Origin: Bacteroidales bacterium | GTDB lineage: Bacteria > Bacteroidota > Bacteroidia > Bacteroidales > GCA-2748055 | DNA length: 50,839 bases | Reading direction: 5' to 3' | Assembly: GCA_030589895.1 (NCBI GenBank) | Contig: JAUUZQ010000016.1 | Coordinates: forward strand, 1-50,839 | Shown here: positions 25,174-37,001 of the stretch, in pieces | Layout of the letters: each line of letters begins with the position of its first letter | How positions within the stretch are numbered: position 1 is the first letter of the stretch | Program-made: the position numbers and the translations under genes | The notes under the pieces: model-generated | Seen by the model: the letters and a program-made list of their open reading frames with translations, nothing else | Told to the model about the DNA's origin: nothing | The model's database searches: none

Positions 25174-26550
25174 ATGTCTGGTACACAACTCATAATCATA
25201 CTATTGCTTGCGGTCCTGTTCATCGTATCAGCCTTGCTAATATTTCTCATTGTTAAGTACACAAGACTTAAACGTCAGATTCCCTCACCACAGTTAAAAA
25301 AGGAATATTCAAAGGAGGAACTAAAGATACAAGCTGAAAATCTCAAAGAGACAAATATTCTGCTGAAAGAGGGGCAAGCTGAGATTCACCAGATGGCAGA
25401 GGAGATGAAAATCCAGACAACTAACCTAAGCGAAGTAAATGATCAATTGGAAAGACTGTCGATGGTAGCCAGCGAAACTGAAAATGTGGTTGTAATCATG
25501 GACGGAAATGCCAACTTCATTTGGGTAAACCAGGGGTTTGAAGATAAATACGGTCAAAAATATGATGATTTTATTAATGAACATGGTGTCAATCTGAGAG
25601 ATAATTCATCAAATTCAAGCATCGCATCATTTTTGAATCAGATATATATCACCGGAAAACCTTTCACTTATAATTCAAAATCTATTAACTCCAAAGGAGA
25701 AGAAGTATGGTATCAGACAAACATTTCACCTATTAAGAAGGATAAGGAGATTACTAATCTTGTTCTCATCGATTCTGACATAACCGAGTTAAAAAAAGCT
25801 GAGGAGCAAATTAAAAAACAGAAAACTGAAATTGAAGCCAGAACGATGGAGCTTCAAACCCTCAATGCTACAAAAGACAGGCTATTTTCAATCATTGCTC
25901 ACGACCTGAAGAATCCCTTCCACTCGATCATGGGTTTTACAAACCTTTTACAAGAAAATTATAAAAATATAAACAGAGAGAAACTCAATGAGTTCCTGGA
26001 AATGATTAATCTTTCTTCTAACTCAGCCTACCAGCTATTGGAGAATCTTCTTGAATGGGCACGTTCACAGACCGATATGATTCATATTGATCCGGAAAGT
26101 ATCCGCATTAAACCGCTTGTGAATGAGATTATTGAACTACAACAATTACATGCACAAAACAAGGAAATTAAATTTGTTGATAGCATTACCGAACAGGCAA
26201 TGGTAGTCGCAGACAAGAATATGTTCACTACGGTCATTCGGAACATTACAAGTAATGCCATAAAATACACAAGTCAGGGAGGAAGTATTTCATTTAAAAG
26301 CATAATGAAGAAAAACACCGTGATTATTGAAATTCAAGATACCGGAATAGGCATGCCGACAGAAAAAACAAACACTCTGTTTCAATTAGACAAAGTAAGC
26401 AGTACTGCAGGTACAGAAGGAGAAACAGGAACTGGTCTGGGATTAATTATTTGTCACGATTTCATGTTAAAGAATAATGGGACTATCGAAGTGAGCAGTA
26501 ATCCGGGAAGAGGAACAACATTCATACTCACCTTACCTAAAGGTGAATAA
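25174..26550 (+). CDS. PAS-domain sensor histidine kinase
   Basis: 458 residues. One N-terminal membrane helix (about 5-27) is followed by a coiled coil (about 45-95), a PAS domain (about 96-205: VASETENVVVIMDGNANFIWVNQGF), a second helix linker, the dimerisation box IIAHDLKNPFHSIMGFTNLL with phospho-acceptor His near residue 246, and a C-terminal ATPase domain (NITSNAIKYTSQGG, DTGIGMP, GTGLGLIICHDF). It can autophosphorylate in response to a membrane or cytoplasmic signal and pass phosphate to a response regulator, but none is encoded nearby, so it is an orphan. The 194 bp upstream hold the shared 18-mer and no clear promoter. Its link to the xylose operon 96 bp downstream is only positional. 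Confidence 0.92.
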   Translation: MSGTQLIIILLLAVLFIVSALLIFLIVKYTRLKRQIPSPQLKKEYSKEELKIQAENLKETNILLKEGQAEIHQMAEEMKIQTTNLSEVNDQLERLSMVASETENVVVIMDGNANFIWVNQGFEDKYGQKYDDFINEHGVNLRDNSSNSSIASFLNQIYITGKPFTYNSKSINSKGEEVWYQTNISPIKKDKEITNLVLIDSDITELKKAEEQIKKQKTEIEARTMELQTLNATKDRLFSIIAHDLKNPFHSIMGFTNLLQENYKNINREKLNEFLEMINLSSNSAYQLLENLLEWARSQTDMIHIDPESIRIKPLVNEIIELQQLHAQNKEIKFVDSITEQAMVVADKNMFTTVIRNITSNAIKYTSQGGSISFKSIMKKNTVIIEIQDTGIGMPTEKTNTLFQLDKVSSTAGTEGETGTGLGLIICHDFMLKNNGTIEVSSNPGRGTTFILTLPKGE

Positions 26551-26586
26551 GTAGAATTTTATCATTTTTTTCAGGCTAAAAAATAG

Positions 26587-26607
26587 TTAGCGTATTTTTT
26601 ACGCTGA
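26587..26607. promoter_or_regulatory. Palindromic operator upstream of the xylose regulator gene
   Basis: TTAGCGTA (26587-26594), five T, TACGCTGA (26600-26607): arms match at seven of eight positions. It lies just upstream of the -33 region of the regulator promoter, the sort of 21-bp palindrome used by Nudix-type (NrtR-family) sugar regulators. Confidence 0.65.
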
Positions 26608-26634
26608 GATTGCTAGTTTTACAATTAGTTTTTT

Positions 26635-26642
26635 TACTTTTG
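26635..26642 (+). promoter_or_regulatory. -7 element of the xylose operon (leaderless start)
   Basis: TACTTTTG fits TAnnTTTG and ends 4 bp before the ATG at 26647. This is the same spacing as at the lacI gene at 9571, so the transcript would start about one base before the start codon. A TTG at 26610-26612 is the best -33 candidate. Confidence 0.6.
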
Positions 26643-26646
26643 TTTT

Positions 26647-27390
26647 ATGAAAGAACCCTTAACTTCTTTTAACCCTCATCTCTCGGTTGATTGCGTCGTA
26701 TTTGGATTTGATGGGAATTCACTAAAAGTCCTGCTTGTTGAAAAAGTAGCAGACAATCATGCAAAGCATATACCCCGGAAGCATAAGTTGCCCGGGGACC
26801 TTATAATTAGGATGGAAGACCTCTATGGTGCAGCTGAGAGAGTTTTACTGGAACTAACCGGATTAAGTAATATTTTTCTAAAGCAATTTTCTGTATTTGG
26901 CACACCCGATCGAATCTCCGATCCTGATGATATTAGGTGGTTAGAAGATACCAGTGGCGTTACCATAAGCCGTGTAGTTACTACGGCCTATTACTCCCTT
27001 ATTAAAATTGGTAAGAGTAAAGTGAAGAATGTAGTAAAGAACAATGCTTCATGGCATGATGTAGCAAATCTACCGGATCTTGCATTTGATCATGAGGAAA
27101 TTATTAAAGAAGGCATAAAGAGCCTGCAGATGGCGATCAGGCATGAGCCAATCTGTTTTGAACTTCTCCCCCGGAAGTTTACTCTGCGAGAGACTCAGAT
27201 CTTATATGAAGCCATTCTGGGACATGAGCTGGACAATAGAAATTTCAGAAAGAAACTATTGAAAGCAGCTTATATTGAGCCTCTGGATGAAAAACAGAAT
27301 GGCGTTGCACATAAGCCGGCCCGCTTCTACAAGTTTAACAAGAAGAAGTATGAGCTTAACAGGACAGATATTCTGAATTATAATTTTTAA
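26647..27390 (+). CDS. Nudix-type (NrtR-family) transcriptional regulator of xylose use
   Basis: 247 residues. The N-terminal Nudix-like domain (about 1-150) has a degenerate Nudix box: LPGDLIIRMEDLYGAAERVL lacks the REUXEE residues, so it is a ligand sensor rather than a hydrolase. A winged-helix domain follows (about 155-230: LLPRKFTLRETQILYEAILG and KPARFYKFNKKKY). Bacteroides relatives are arabinose and xylose regulators whose Nudix domain binds the sugar. It precedes xylB by 13 bp and xylA follows, and a palindrome lies in its promoter, so a xylose regulator (XylR-type) is the best reading. Binding of D-xylose is inferred from context. Confidence 0.85.
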   Translation: MKEPLTSFNPHLSVDCVVFGFDGNSLKVLLVEKVADNHAKHIPRKHKLPGDLIIRMEDLYGAAERVLLELTGLSNIFLKQFSVFGTPDRISDPDDIRWLEDTSGVTISRVVTTAYYSLIKIGKSKVKNVVKNNASWHDVANLPDLAFDHEEIIKEGIKSLQMAIRHEPICFELLPRKFTLRETQILYEAILGHELDNRNFRKKLLKAAYIEPLDEKQNGVAHKPARFYKFNKKKYELNRTDILNYNF

Positions 27391-27403
27391 ATATTAAAGA
27401 TCC

Positions 27404-28891
27404 ATGTATCTACTGGGATATGACCTTGGAAGTTCTTCAGTAAAAGCAAGTATTATCAACACTGACACGGGTGAATGTATAGCATCAGCCTTCAATCCAA
27501 AGAAGGAGATGAAAATTACCGCTAAGCAGTCGGGATGGGCTGAGCAGGATCCTGAAACATGGTGGTCAAACCTGAAGCTTTCTACCAATGAAGTTCTTCA
27601 ATCTGCTGAAATAGATTCCGCAAATATTAAAGCGATAGGTATATCTTACCAGATGCATGGACTGGTATTGGTTGATAAGAACCTTGAAATACTAAGATCC
27701 TCTATCATTTGGTGTGACAGCCGTGCTGTTGATGTTGGTGAAATAGCACTTCAGCAACTTGGCAAAGATCGTTGCCTGACACATCTGCTTAATTCACCAG
27801 GAAATTTTACGGCTTCAAAGTTAAAATGGGTAATTGACAATGAACCGGAAATTTTTGAAAAGACTTATAAAATCATGCTTCCTGGCGACTATATCGCAAT
27901 GAGAATGACCGGTGAGGTAAATACGACTATTTCAGGATTATCGGAAGGCATCTTTTGGGATTTTAACGAAAACAGCCTGGCATCTTTTCTTCTGGATCAC
28001 TATGGAATTCCCGAAAGCTTTTTACCTGAAATCGTACCCACATTTTCTGAGCAGGGACGCTTAAGCGCATCTGTTGCCGAAGAATTGGGACTTCTAAAAG
28101 GTACACCTATTTCCTACCGGGCCGGAGATCAGCCAAATAATGCATTTTCATTAAATGTTCTTAAACCGGGAGAGATTGCTGCTACAGCAGGTACATCAGG
28201 AGTTGTATATGGAGTAAGTGATGAAGTAAAATATGATCCTGAAAGTCGGGTAAACACCTTTGCCCATGTGAACCATAGTCCTGAATTAATCAGATTGGGA
28301 GTGCTTCTCTGCATAAACGGAACAGGGATTCAGTATTCATGGATAAAACAAAATTTCTCATCCAGAGAAGCTAATTATCCTGCCTTGAATGAAATGGCTA
28401 TACATGTCGATCCCGGGTCTGAGGGACTAATTATGCTGCCTTTTGGAAATGGTGCAGAAAGGATGCTTAACAACAAAGAGATTGGCGCTTCAATGCACAA
28501 TTTAAACTTCAATATACATACAGAGGCTCATCTTGCACGTGCTGCCCAAGAGGGTATAGTATACGCATTTAATTACGGCATGCAGATCATGAAGCAAACA
28601 GGAATTAATGCGTCGGTTATACGAGCCGGAAATGCAAACATGTTCTTAAGTCCTGTATTTAGGGAAACGCTTGCTACTTTAACAGGTGCTACAATAGAAT
28701 TATATAATACAGATGGTTCAGAAGGAGCTGCCAAGGGTGCGGGTATTGGATCAGGTGCTTACAATTCCTTCGAGGATGCATTTGAAACGCTGAAAAAGAT
28801 CTTTGTTATTGAACCCGAACAAGGAGACAAAGATTTTTACCAGAGTGCCTATGAGCAATGGAATAATATTTTAACAAGCAAAATTAAGTAA
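27404..28891 (+). CDS. xylB: Xylulokinase
   Basis: 495 residues, full FGGY-kinase length. ATP-site start [33 protein letters not shown] with the sugar-contact Met-His; [36 protein letters not shown]; the catalytic Asp in [32 protein letters not shown]; and the C-terminal GGxx-like [13 protein letters not shown]. It phosphorylates D-xylulose to xylulose-5-phosphate for the pentose phosphate pathway. It sits 13 bp after its regulator and 19 bp before xylA, in one operon. Confidence 0.95.
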   Translation: MYLLGYDLGSSSVKASIINTDTGECIASAFNPKKEMKITAKQSGWAEQDPETWWSNLKLSTNEVLQSAEIDSANIKAIGISYQMHGLVLVDKNLEILRSSIIWCDSRAVDVGEIALQQLGKDRCLTHLLNSPGNFTASKLKWVIDNEPEIFEKTYKIMLPGDYIAMRMTGEVNTTISGLSEGIFWDFNENSLASFLLDHYGIPESFLPEIVPTFSEQGRLSASVAEELGLLKGTPISYRAGDQPNNAFSLNVLKPGEIAATAGTSGVVYGVSDEVKYDPESRVNTFAHVNHSPELIRLGVLLCINGTGIQYSWIKQNFSSREANYPALNEMAIHVDPGSEGLIMLPFGNGAERMLNNKEIGASMHNLNFNIHTEAHLARAAQEGIVYAFNYGMQIMKQTGINASVIRAGNANMFLSPVFRETLATLTGATIELYNTDGSEGAAKGAGIGSGAYNSFEDAFETLKKIFVIEPEQGDKDFYQSAYEQWNNILTSKIK

Positions 28892-28910
28892 TAGTTTAAA
28901 TAAAATAGTT

Positions 28911-30242
28911 ATGCAGGTAGTTACAGGAAATAAAGAGTATTTCAAAGGGATTGGAAAAATAGCATTTGAAGGCCGTGATTCAGACAATCCAATGGCATTT
29001 AAATTCTACGATGAAAACAAAATGATTGCAGGCAAATCAATGAAGGAATATCTCAGGTTTGCCATTGCCTATTGGCATACTTTCTGTGGCACCGGAGGCG
29101 ATCCTTTTGGACCAGGTACTAAGCAATTTGAGTGGGATAATGGAACAGATGCCATTACAAAGGGAAAGATGAAGATGGATGCTGCCTTTGAGTTTATCAC
29201 TAAAATTGGAGCTCCACACTATTGTTTCCACGACATTGATATGATTGATGAGGGAAATTCAATTGCAGAGTATGAGCATCATGTTCAAACCATGGTCGAT
29301 TATGCCAAAGCAAAGCAGGATGCATCAGGTGTAAAATTATTATGGGGAACTGCAAATGTCTTTTCCAATCCAAGGTATATGAATGGGGCAGCAACAAATC
29401 CCGATTTCAAAGCCCTGGCTTATGCCGGAACACAAGTTAAAAATGCCCTGGATGCAACTATTGCTCTGGGTGGCGAAAACTATGTATTCTGGGGTGGACG
29501 GGAAGGATATATGTCGCTTCTGAATACCGATATGAGAAGAGAACTGGATCATTTGGCCAAGTTTCTCCATATGGCAAAAGACTATGCAAGAAAAAATGGA
29601 TTTAAGGGTCCATTCCTCATAGAGCCAAAACCGATGGAGCCAACAAAGCATCAATACGATTATGATACTGCCACAGTAATAGGTTTCCTGAAAAACTATG
29701 ATCTTGATAAGGACTTTAAACTTAACATTGAGGTAAACCACGCCACTCTTGCCGGACATACTTTCCAACATGAGTTACAGGTAGCTGCAGACAATGGGAT
29801 GTTTGGAAGCATTGACGCCAACCGTGGTGATTATCAGAATGGTTGGGATACAGACCAGTTTCCAATTAACCTATATGAGTTGGTAGAATCCATGTTGGTG
29901 ATCCTGGATGTTGGTGGATTCAAGACGGGAGGTATCAATTTCGACGCAAAGACCCGCCGCAACTCAACTGACCTTGAGGATCTGTTTATTGCTCATATTG
30001 CAGGTATGGATACATTTGCCAGAGCACTCGAAATTGCTGTGAATGTTGTTGAGCTTTCACCTTATCTCGCCATGAGAAAAGAGAGATATTCTTCTTTTGA
30101 CAGTGGCAATGGAGCAAGATTTGAGAATGGTGAACTAAGCCTGGAAGATCTAAGAAAAATTGCAATAGCTGAGGGTGAACCACAGATAAGGAGCGGAAAG
30201 CAAGAGCTATACGAATCTATTATCAATCAGTATATTAAGTAG
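28911..30242 (+). CDS. xylA: Xylose isomerase
   Basis: 443 residues, class II length. Family motifs: [21 protein letters not shown] ([16 protein letters not shown]), catalytic HDIDMIDEG with active-site His, [34 protein letters not shown] with metal ligands, [16 protein letters not shown], and [20 protein letters not shown]. It interconverts D-xylose and D-xylulose in the cytoplasm with divalent metal. The order regulator-xylB-xylA with tiny gaps shows one transcript, which ends at the hairpin at 30303-30328. No xylose transporter or xylanase is adjacent. Confidence 0.97.
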   Translation: MQVVTGNKEYFKGIGKIAFEGRDSDNPMAFKFYDENKMIAGKSMKEYLRFAIAYWHTFCGTGGDPFGPGTKQFEWDNGTDAITKGKMKMDAAFEFITKIGAPHYCFHDIDMIDEGNSIAEYEHHVQTMVDYAKAKQDASGVKLLWGTANVFSNPRYMNGAATNPDFKALAYAGTQVKNALDATIALGGENYVFWGGREGYMSLLNTDMRRELDHLAKFLHMAKDYARKNGFKGPFLIEPKPMEPTKHQYDYDTATVIGFLKNYDLDKDFKLNIEVNHATLAGHTFQHELQVAADNGMFGSIDANRGDYQNGWDTDQFPINLYELVESMLVILDVGGFKTGGINFDAKTRRNSTDLEDLFIAHIAGMDTFARALEIAVNVVELSPYLAMRKERYSSFDSGNGARFENGELSLEDLRKIAIAEGEPQIRSGKQELYESIINQYIK

Positions 30243-30251
30243 TGCCTGCCC

Positions 30252-30270
30252 GAACCGAGTTTACGAGCTC
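30252..30270 (-). repeat. 19-mer related to the core of the 9285-9366 element
   Basis: GAACCGAGTTTACGAGCTC is the reverse complement of GAGCTCGTAAACTCGGTTC, which differs at two positions from 9314-9332. It lies between the xylA stop and the shared 18-mer. Confidence 0.6.
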
Positions 30271-30280
30271 AACGAAGTTA

Positions 30281-30298
30281 AAACTCTGCAAAATTATA
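30281..30298. repeat. 18-mer shared by the 3' flanks of two sugar operons (copy 2)
   Basis: AAACTCTGCAAAATTATA, identical to 25022-25039, immediately before the terminator of the xylose operon. Confidence 0.75.
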
Positions 30299-30302
30299 AA
30301 AG

Positions 30303-30328
30303 CCTGATCAAAATTTGCTCAGGTTTTT
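30303..30328 (+). terminator. Rho-independent terminator of the xylose operon
   Basis: CCTGA (30303-30307) pairs with TCAGG (30319-30323), with a possible inner CAAA/TTTG extension, followed by five T. It lies between the convergent ends of xylA and the TolC-like gene. Confidence 0.7.
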
Positions 30329-30331
30329 ATT

Positions 30332-31843
30332 CTATAGTATCGGCTCTCCTTCCAACATCGGATTGTCATAGAAAATCTTCTTCTCAAACTCAAAATCATA
30401 CAAGGTCAGGATTCGGATATAGTAATACGATTCCCAGTAATCTTCAATAGACCTTATATAGTCACGTTTTCCCTTCTCACGTTCACTAAGTGATATATTA
30501 AGATCAGTGATGCTTATTTCTCCGTTTTGAAACTTTTTAAGAGCGATCAGATAACCATTTTCCGCAACTTTATCGGCCTCTTTTGCTGTTTCAAGCTGAT
30601 CCTTCAGCAAATTAAACTTCTCCACCTGTACGATGACAGATCTTTCAAAATCCTTTTTTTCTCTCTCAACATCAAACAATACGAGTGATCTTTCTGATTC
30701 AGCCAGTTTAACCTGTGAAGAAGATCGTCCCCAGTCAAGCAGAGGAATACTCATAGATAGTTTAAGGTATTGCTGCTGCTCAGGTTGCTTATATACACCA
30801 CCAAATACATCAGAAGAATTAGACAATCCAAAAGAACCCTTTAAATTGGCATTTAGGCTATTCTCTCTTTTTGCCTTCTCCAAACTCCTGTCAGCATCAA
30901 TAAGGCGACGCTGAAAATTAATTACATCATCTTTGTTCTCCTTTGCTTCATACAGCGCCTTCTGAGGATCTATACGAAAGAGTGTCATTTCAAGAGGAAT
31001 GCTTAAGACAATCGTTATCTCCTGATCCAAATTCACGTAAGATTTTAGTTGAAAATCGGCATTCTTTAAGTCCATATCCGCTTTGCTCAATGCTTTTTTG
31101 GCATTTAGAACTGAAAGCCTGATCCTGGAAAAATCATTTTCAGAAATGGTACCCAATCCTTTGCGAACCTCTGCTATATTCAAATTATCCTGACTGTTTT
31201 TCAGGTTGCTTTGAGCCAGACTGAAATTGGTCTGTATCCTGAGGTAATTAAAAAAGTAAGAGGTAGCCCGCAAGGCAATCTCCTCAACAGTCTCCAGGTA
31301 ATCTCTCTTCGATGATTCATAAACCAGTGGCTCGGTCTTCTTATACCATTTCATCCAGTTATAAGCGAAAATCGGCTGATTAATTCCAATATATATTGGA
31401 CTTCCTGAGAATTCCTTTGTACCCGCCAGCATATCATTTACACCATATATGGAAGATGCTGCATAGATTGATGCTCCGGTTCTTGATATATTCTGGTTAA
31501 GGGCAAGGTTAGCAGAAGTTTGAAGTCGGGTTACTTTGTGAAACTCAATACTTCCATCCGGTTGCACAACTGGTGTCTGGCTATTCTGAAAATTTGGTAA
31601 ATCACCTGTCAGCACAAGCTGTGGACGGAATCTGGCCTGGTAGTTCTTATATCTCCAATAATAATTGATGTACCTGTTCTGGGCATACCTGATGGCAGAT
31701 GACTCCGTAATTGCCAGATTAATTACATTTTGCAGACTTAGGTCAACGATTGTATCCCCCAGTGCATGTAAATGTAAACTGGAAAATAGAATTATTATAG
31801 CTGTTATAATTTTTCGGAATGATCTCATTGATAACTTTCTCAT
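30332..31843 (-). CDS. TolC-family outer-membrane efflux protein
   Basis: 503 residues. A signal peptide (cleavage near LHLHALGD, about residue 29) is followed by the two repeated helical halves of the outer-membrane efflux family: VDLSLQNVINLAITESSAIRYAQNRY in the first and KLSMSIPLLDWGRSSSQVKLAES in the second. It forms the trimeric exit duct of tripartite secretion or efflux machines. Its ATG overlaps the TAA of the adaptor gene upstream (TAATG), so the two are translated together. With two adaptors but no pump in the same unit, the inner-membrane partner must be encoded elsewhere or be shared. Confidence 0.9.
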   Translation of the reverse strand: MRKLSMRSFRKIITAIIILFSSLHLHALGDTIVDLSLQNVINLAITESSAIRYAQNRYINYYWRYKNYQARFRPQLVLTGDLPNFQNSQTPVVQPDGSIEFHKVTRLQTSANLALNQNISRTGASIYAASSIYGVNDMLAGTKEFSGSPIYIGINQPIFAYNWMKWYKKTEPLVYESSKRDYLETVEEIALRATSYFFNYLRIQTNFSLAQSNLKNSQDNLNIAEVRKGLGTISENDFSRIRLSVLNAKKALSKADMDLKNADFQLKSYVNLDQEITIVLSIPLEMTLFRIDPQKALYEAKENKDDVINFQRRLIDADRSLEKAKRENSLNANLKGSFGLSNSSDVFGGVYKQPEQQQYLKLSMSIPLLDWGRSSSQVKLAESERSLVLFDVEREKKDFERSVIVQVEKFNLLKDQLETAKEADKVAENGYLIALKKFQNGEISITDLNISLSEREKGKRDYIRSIEDYWESYYYIRILTLYDFEFEKKIFYDNPMLEGEPIL

Positions 31844-33048
31844 TAATAGATTACCACTTGATCTTTGTTTCTAAAGAGCGTAACATCGGAAATTATCAAT
31901 TGATCACCTGGCACGGCTCCGCTTATGATCTCAATATAGATATCACCTTGCAGGCCTGTGGAAATATTTTGCAAGGTAGCAACATCACCTTCAACTTTAT
32001 AAATATCAAAACTTGAAGAACGGTGTAATGAAGGTCCTAATTTAACTCTCTGAACACTATCAACTCTATTCATAACAATCCTTAAGTGCACCGTCAGATT
32101 TGGTCTTAGTTTCCAATGATTACTCTCAGACATATAGACATCAAATTCAACATTTTTATTTTTTATCACAGGATTAACAGTTCCTACCTGTCCTTCCAGC
32201 TCTTCACCATCGAGGTCAACAATCACAGACACACCGGTACGAATAAGTTCTGAATTATCTTCATCAGTGACAGCCAGAATTTTAAAGTTTGAAAGGTTCG
32301 ACATGGTTATCAGCATCTTATCCCTATTAATCTTCTCACCCTGCTTACCATCCAAGAAAAGAATAATACCCGCAGAAGGAGCGCGAATAATCATCTTTTC
32401 CAGTAACATTTCCTGCGTCAACAACTCCTTCTCTTGTATCTCAATCTGCAACTTCAATCCCAGTTCATCAGTCTCCAACTGCTGTAATCTGATACCGTTT
32501 CTTGTATTTATGGTTTGTAAATCTTTTTCAGCAAGTGTAAGTTCCTGTCTCGTCTTATCTATTTTTGCAGTAGAAATCCCTCCAACATCCAATAACTGCT
32601 CCTGGTCTGCCAATTCAGATTTCAGTGAGGCGATCTTTAATTTCTTAACCTCAACATTATATGCCAGATCAACTCTGATGCTTCTGGCATTTAACTGGTT
32701 TTTCCTCAGGGAGTTTCTTTTCACTTCCAATTGGTCATTGATCTTCTCAATCTGCTCCTGAACAGGTGAAGGATCAAGTATAATTATAGCCTCACCTGAA
32801 TTGACCTTGCTTCCCACATCCCTTACAATTTTCTTAATTATACTGGAGGCCGGACTAAGAATCAGTACTTCACTTTCGGGCTCAACTGTACCTTCAGCCT
32901 TACGTGTTGAGATCACAGATCCCATTTCTACAGTTGAAATTTCGAACTCCCCTGAGTTGATTTTCCCGAAAGGAACATATTTTACCAACAGAAATATGCT
33001 TGCGGCCAGAAGAATGCCTGTCAGGGTCAGAATAAGAATTTTTTTCAC
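31843..33048 (-). CDS. Periplasmic adaptor (HlyD/MacA-type membrane fusion protein)
   Basis: 401 residues. One N-terminal membrane anchor (ILTLTGILLAASIFLLVKYV) is followed by a split lipoyl domain (STRKAEGTVEPESEVLILSPASSIIKKIVRDVGSKVNSGEAIIILD and IIRAPSAGIILFLDGKQGEKI), a long central helical hairpin (about 105-205) and a beta-barrel part. This is the MacA/RND-adaptor layout that links an inner-membrane pump to a TolC duct. It is 97 bp downstream of the other HlyD-type gene and overlaps tolC by one base. The partner pump (MacB-like ABC or RND) is not in the window. Confidence 0.88.
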   Translation of the reverse strand: MKKILILTLTGILLAASIFLLVKYVPFGKINSGEFEISTVEMGSVISTRKAEGTVEPESEVLILSPASSIIKKIVRDVGSKVNSGEAIIILDPSPVQEQIEKINDQLEVKRNSLRKNQLNARSIRVDLAYNVEVKKLKIASLKSELADQEQLLDVGGISTAKIDKTRQELTLAEKDLQTINTRNGIRLQQLETDELGLKLQIEIQEKELLTQEMLLEKMIIRAPSAGIILFLDGKQGEKINRDKMLITMSNLSNFKILAVTDEDNSELIRTGVSVIVDLDGEELEGQVGTVNPVIKNKNVEFDVYMSESNHWKLRPNLTVHLRIVMNRVDSVQRVKLGPSLHRSSSFDIYKVEGDVATLQNISTGLQGDIYIEIISGAVPGDQLIISDVTLFRNKDQVVIY

Positions 33049-33145
33049 GGAGTAGTTAGTTATTTGTTTCCCACAAGGGATATTTACACAGGGTTTTTAT
33101 TTTAATCAGCATTTCTATTAAAGCAACGTAGAATAGAACATATTA

Positions 33146-34456
33146 TTACATAGCTTTCTGTCGTGAGATTGCATTTTTTACCGGGTTAAAGATCCGCTGT
33201 AGCAGTCTCATCCTATCGGTTAAAATCTCAGCATCTCCCTTCATATTCTGATTAAAACCAATCTCGATTCCATAGTATGTTGTTAGCCCTTCCGGTAAAT
33301 CAACCTCAAGGGTATAATACTCATCTTCAGGTACCATCGAGACATTGCTGATAATTCCCTTCACCATTCCATATTCAAGGTAGGGGTAATTTTCGAATCT
33401 TATATTTACTTGTTGTCCCTTTTTTACTTCGCCGGCTCCACGAAGTGGCAGCTTTATCTTTCCAATCAGGCTCCCTGCCTCTTCCGGAATAATGGTCATC
33501 ACCTTCTCTCCACTCTGTACATTCTGATTTTCACTCCAGAATTTGTTGAAAGTTACATCCCCTGAAACCGGAGCGATGATTAAATAACTCTTTTCCCAAC
33601 TTGCAATGGATGCTATGAGTTTATTAAGAGACTCCTCAAGTGAATTTGCAAATTCGGTATCCTGCTCCTGCTGCTTCAACTCCATCTCCAGAATCTGTTC
33701 TTCAATCCTGGCTATACTTATTTCATTCTCAGCTTTAAGACTTACAATCTCCTGCCAGGAGTTTCGTTTGCTCAGCATTTCAGATTTAGTAGTCTCAAAA
33801 TTTGATTCTGAAACAACATTTTCCAAAAACAGAAGTGAATCACGTCCAAACTGTTTTTTAGACAGAAGATATTCTTCCTGAAGAATTTGACTGCGGATAT
33901 TCAGATTTGTGGAATAATCATGAAATTGCTGCATCTCTTTTCGTTGCAATTCAATTTTTCTATTGTGATAATCAAGCTCCAGAAAGGCTGCATAATCTCT
34001 GTAATTCTTATAAAATGAAGCATATGGTGACTGAACAGGACCCAAAACTGATTTTCCATTTAAAGACAGGTTCTGACTCAGTTTCATTGAAGCCAATAGA
34101 TCAATCTTCTTCAATTCATCCCGTAGGGTAATTACATCTTCAAAACTAGCTGAGTTCTCAATAACAGCCAACACTTTTCCCTCCTTCACATACTCATTAT
34201 CCTCAACAAACAATTCATCAATTTTACCATCAGATCTTGCTTTAACATCTGCCGGCGGTTGAATTGAGGTAACAATTATAGTAGCATTTTTAACATCCGG
34301 AAAACGATACATCCATGATCCCAGAAAGATCATTATCACTATTAAGAAAAACAGCATGATACCATTCCTTGTAAGCCAACCGGGAATGCGACCAAGGATA
34401 TCATTAACCTCTTCGCTTCTCAGTTCAACTGGTCTCTTTTCGTGATTGTCAGCCAT
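33146..34456 (-). CDS. HlyD-family secretion adaptor (peptide-exporter type)
   Basis: 436 residues. N-terminal cytoplasmic tail of about 35 residues, one membrane helix (NGIMLFFLIVIMIFLGSWMYRF), lipoyl half-motif VKARSDGKIDELFVEDNEYVKEGKVLAVIE, long coiled coil (about 110-270), and a second lipoyl/barrel part (IIAPVSGDVTFNKFWSENQNVQSGEKVMTI). This form normally pairs with a peptidase-containing ABC transporter that exports double-glycine peptides in Bacteroidota. No such transporter or leader-peptide gene is seen here. It lies between gyrB and the second adaptor gene, and its 115 bp upstream spacer holds an 8-bp repeat array. Confidence 0.88.
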   Translation of the reverse strand: MADNHEKRPVELRSEEVNDILGRIPGWLTRNGIMLFFLIVIMIFLGSWMYRFPDVKNATIIVTSIQPPADVKARSDGKIDELFVEDNEYVKEGKVLAVIENSASFEDVITLRDELKKIDLLASMKLSQNLSLNGKSVLGPVQSPYASFYKNYRDYAAFLELDYHNRKIELQRKEMQQFHDYSTNLNIRSQILQEEYLLSKKQFGRDSLLFLENVVSESNFETTKSEMLSKRNSWQEIVSLKAENEISIARIEEQILEMELKQQEQDTEFANSLEESLNKLIASIASWEKSYLIIAPVSGDVTFNKFWSENQNVQSGEKVMTIIPEEAGSLIGKIKLPLRGAGEVKKGQQVNIRFENYPYLEYGMVKGIISNVSMVPEDEYYTLEVDLPEGLTTYYGIEIGFNQNMKGDAEILTDRMRLLQRIFNPVKNAISRQKAM

Positions 34457-34495
34457 AGTAAGTTATTTTTACTTTATTCCCATTCTCCATTGGAG

Positions 34496-34559
34496 AACAA
34501 TGTGACAATGTGACAATGCGATAATGCAACAATGCGATAATGCGATAATGCGATAATGT
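34496..34559. repeat. Eight tandem copies of an 8-bp unit (RAYAATGY), second locus
   Basis: AACAATGT, GACAATGT, GACAATGC, GATAATGC, AACAATGC and three more GATAATGY units in strict 8-bp register between gyrB and the HlyD gene. Same unit and register as the array after kduI at 11544-11623. Confidence 0.9.
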
Positions 34560-34571
34560 TAAAATAGGCAG

Positions 34572-37001
<2,430 letters not shown>

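Noticed and set aside
26647..27390. Active Nudix hydrolase
   Set aside because: The Nudix box lacks its catalytic Glu residues, and a winged helix follows; it is a regulator.
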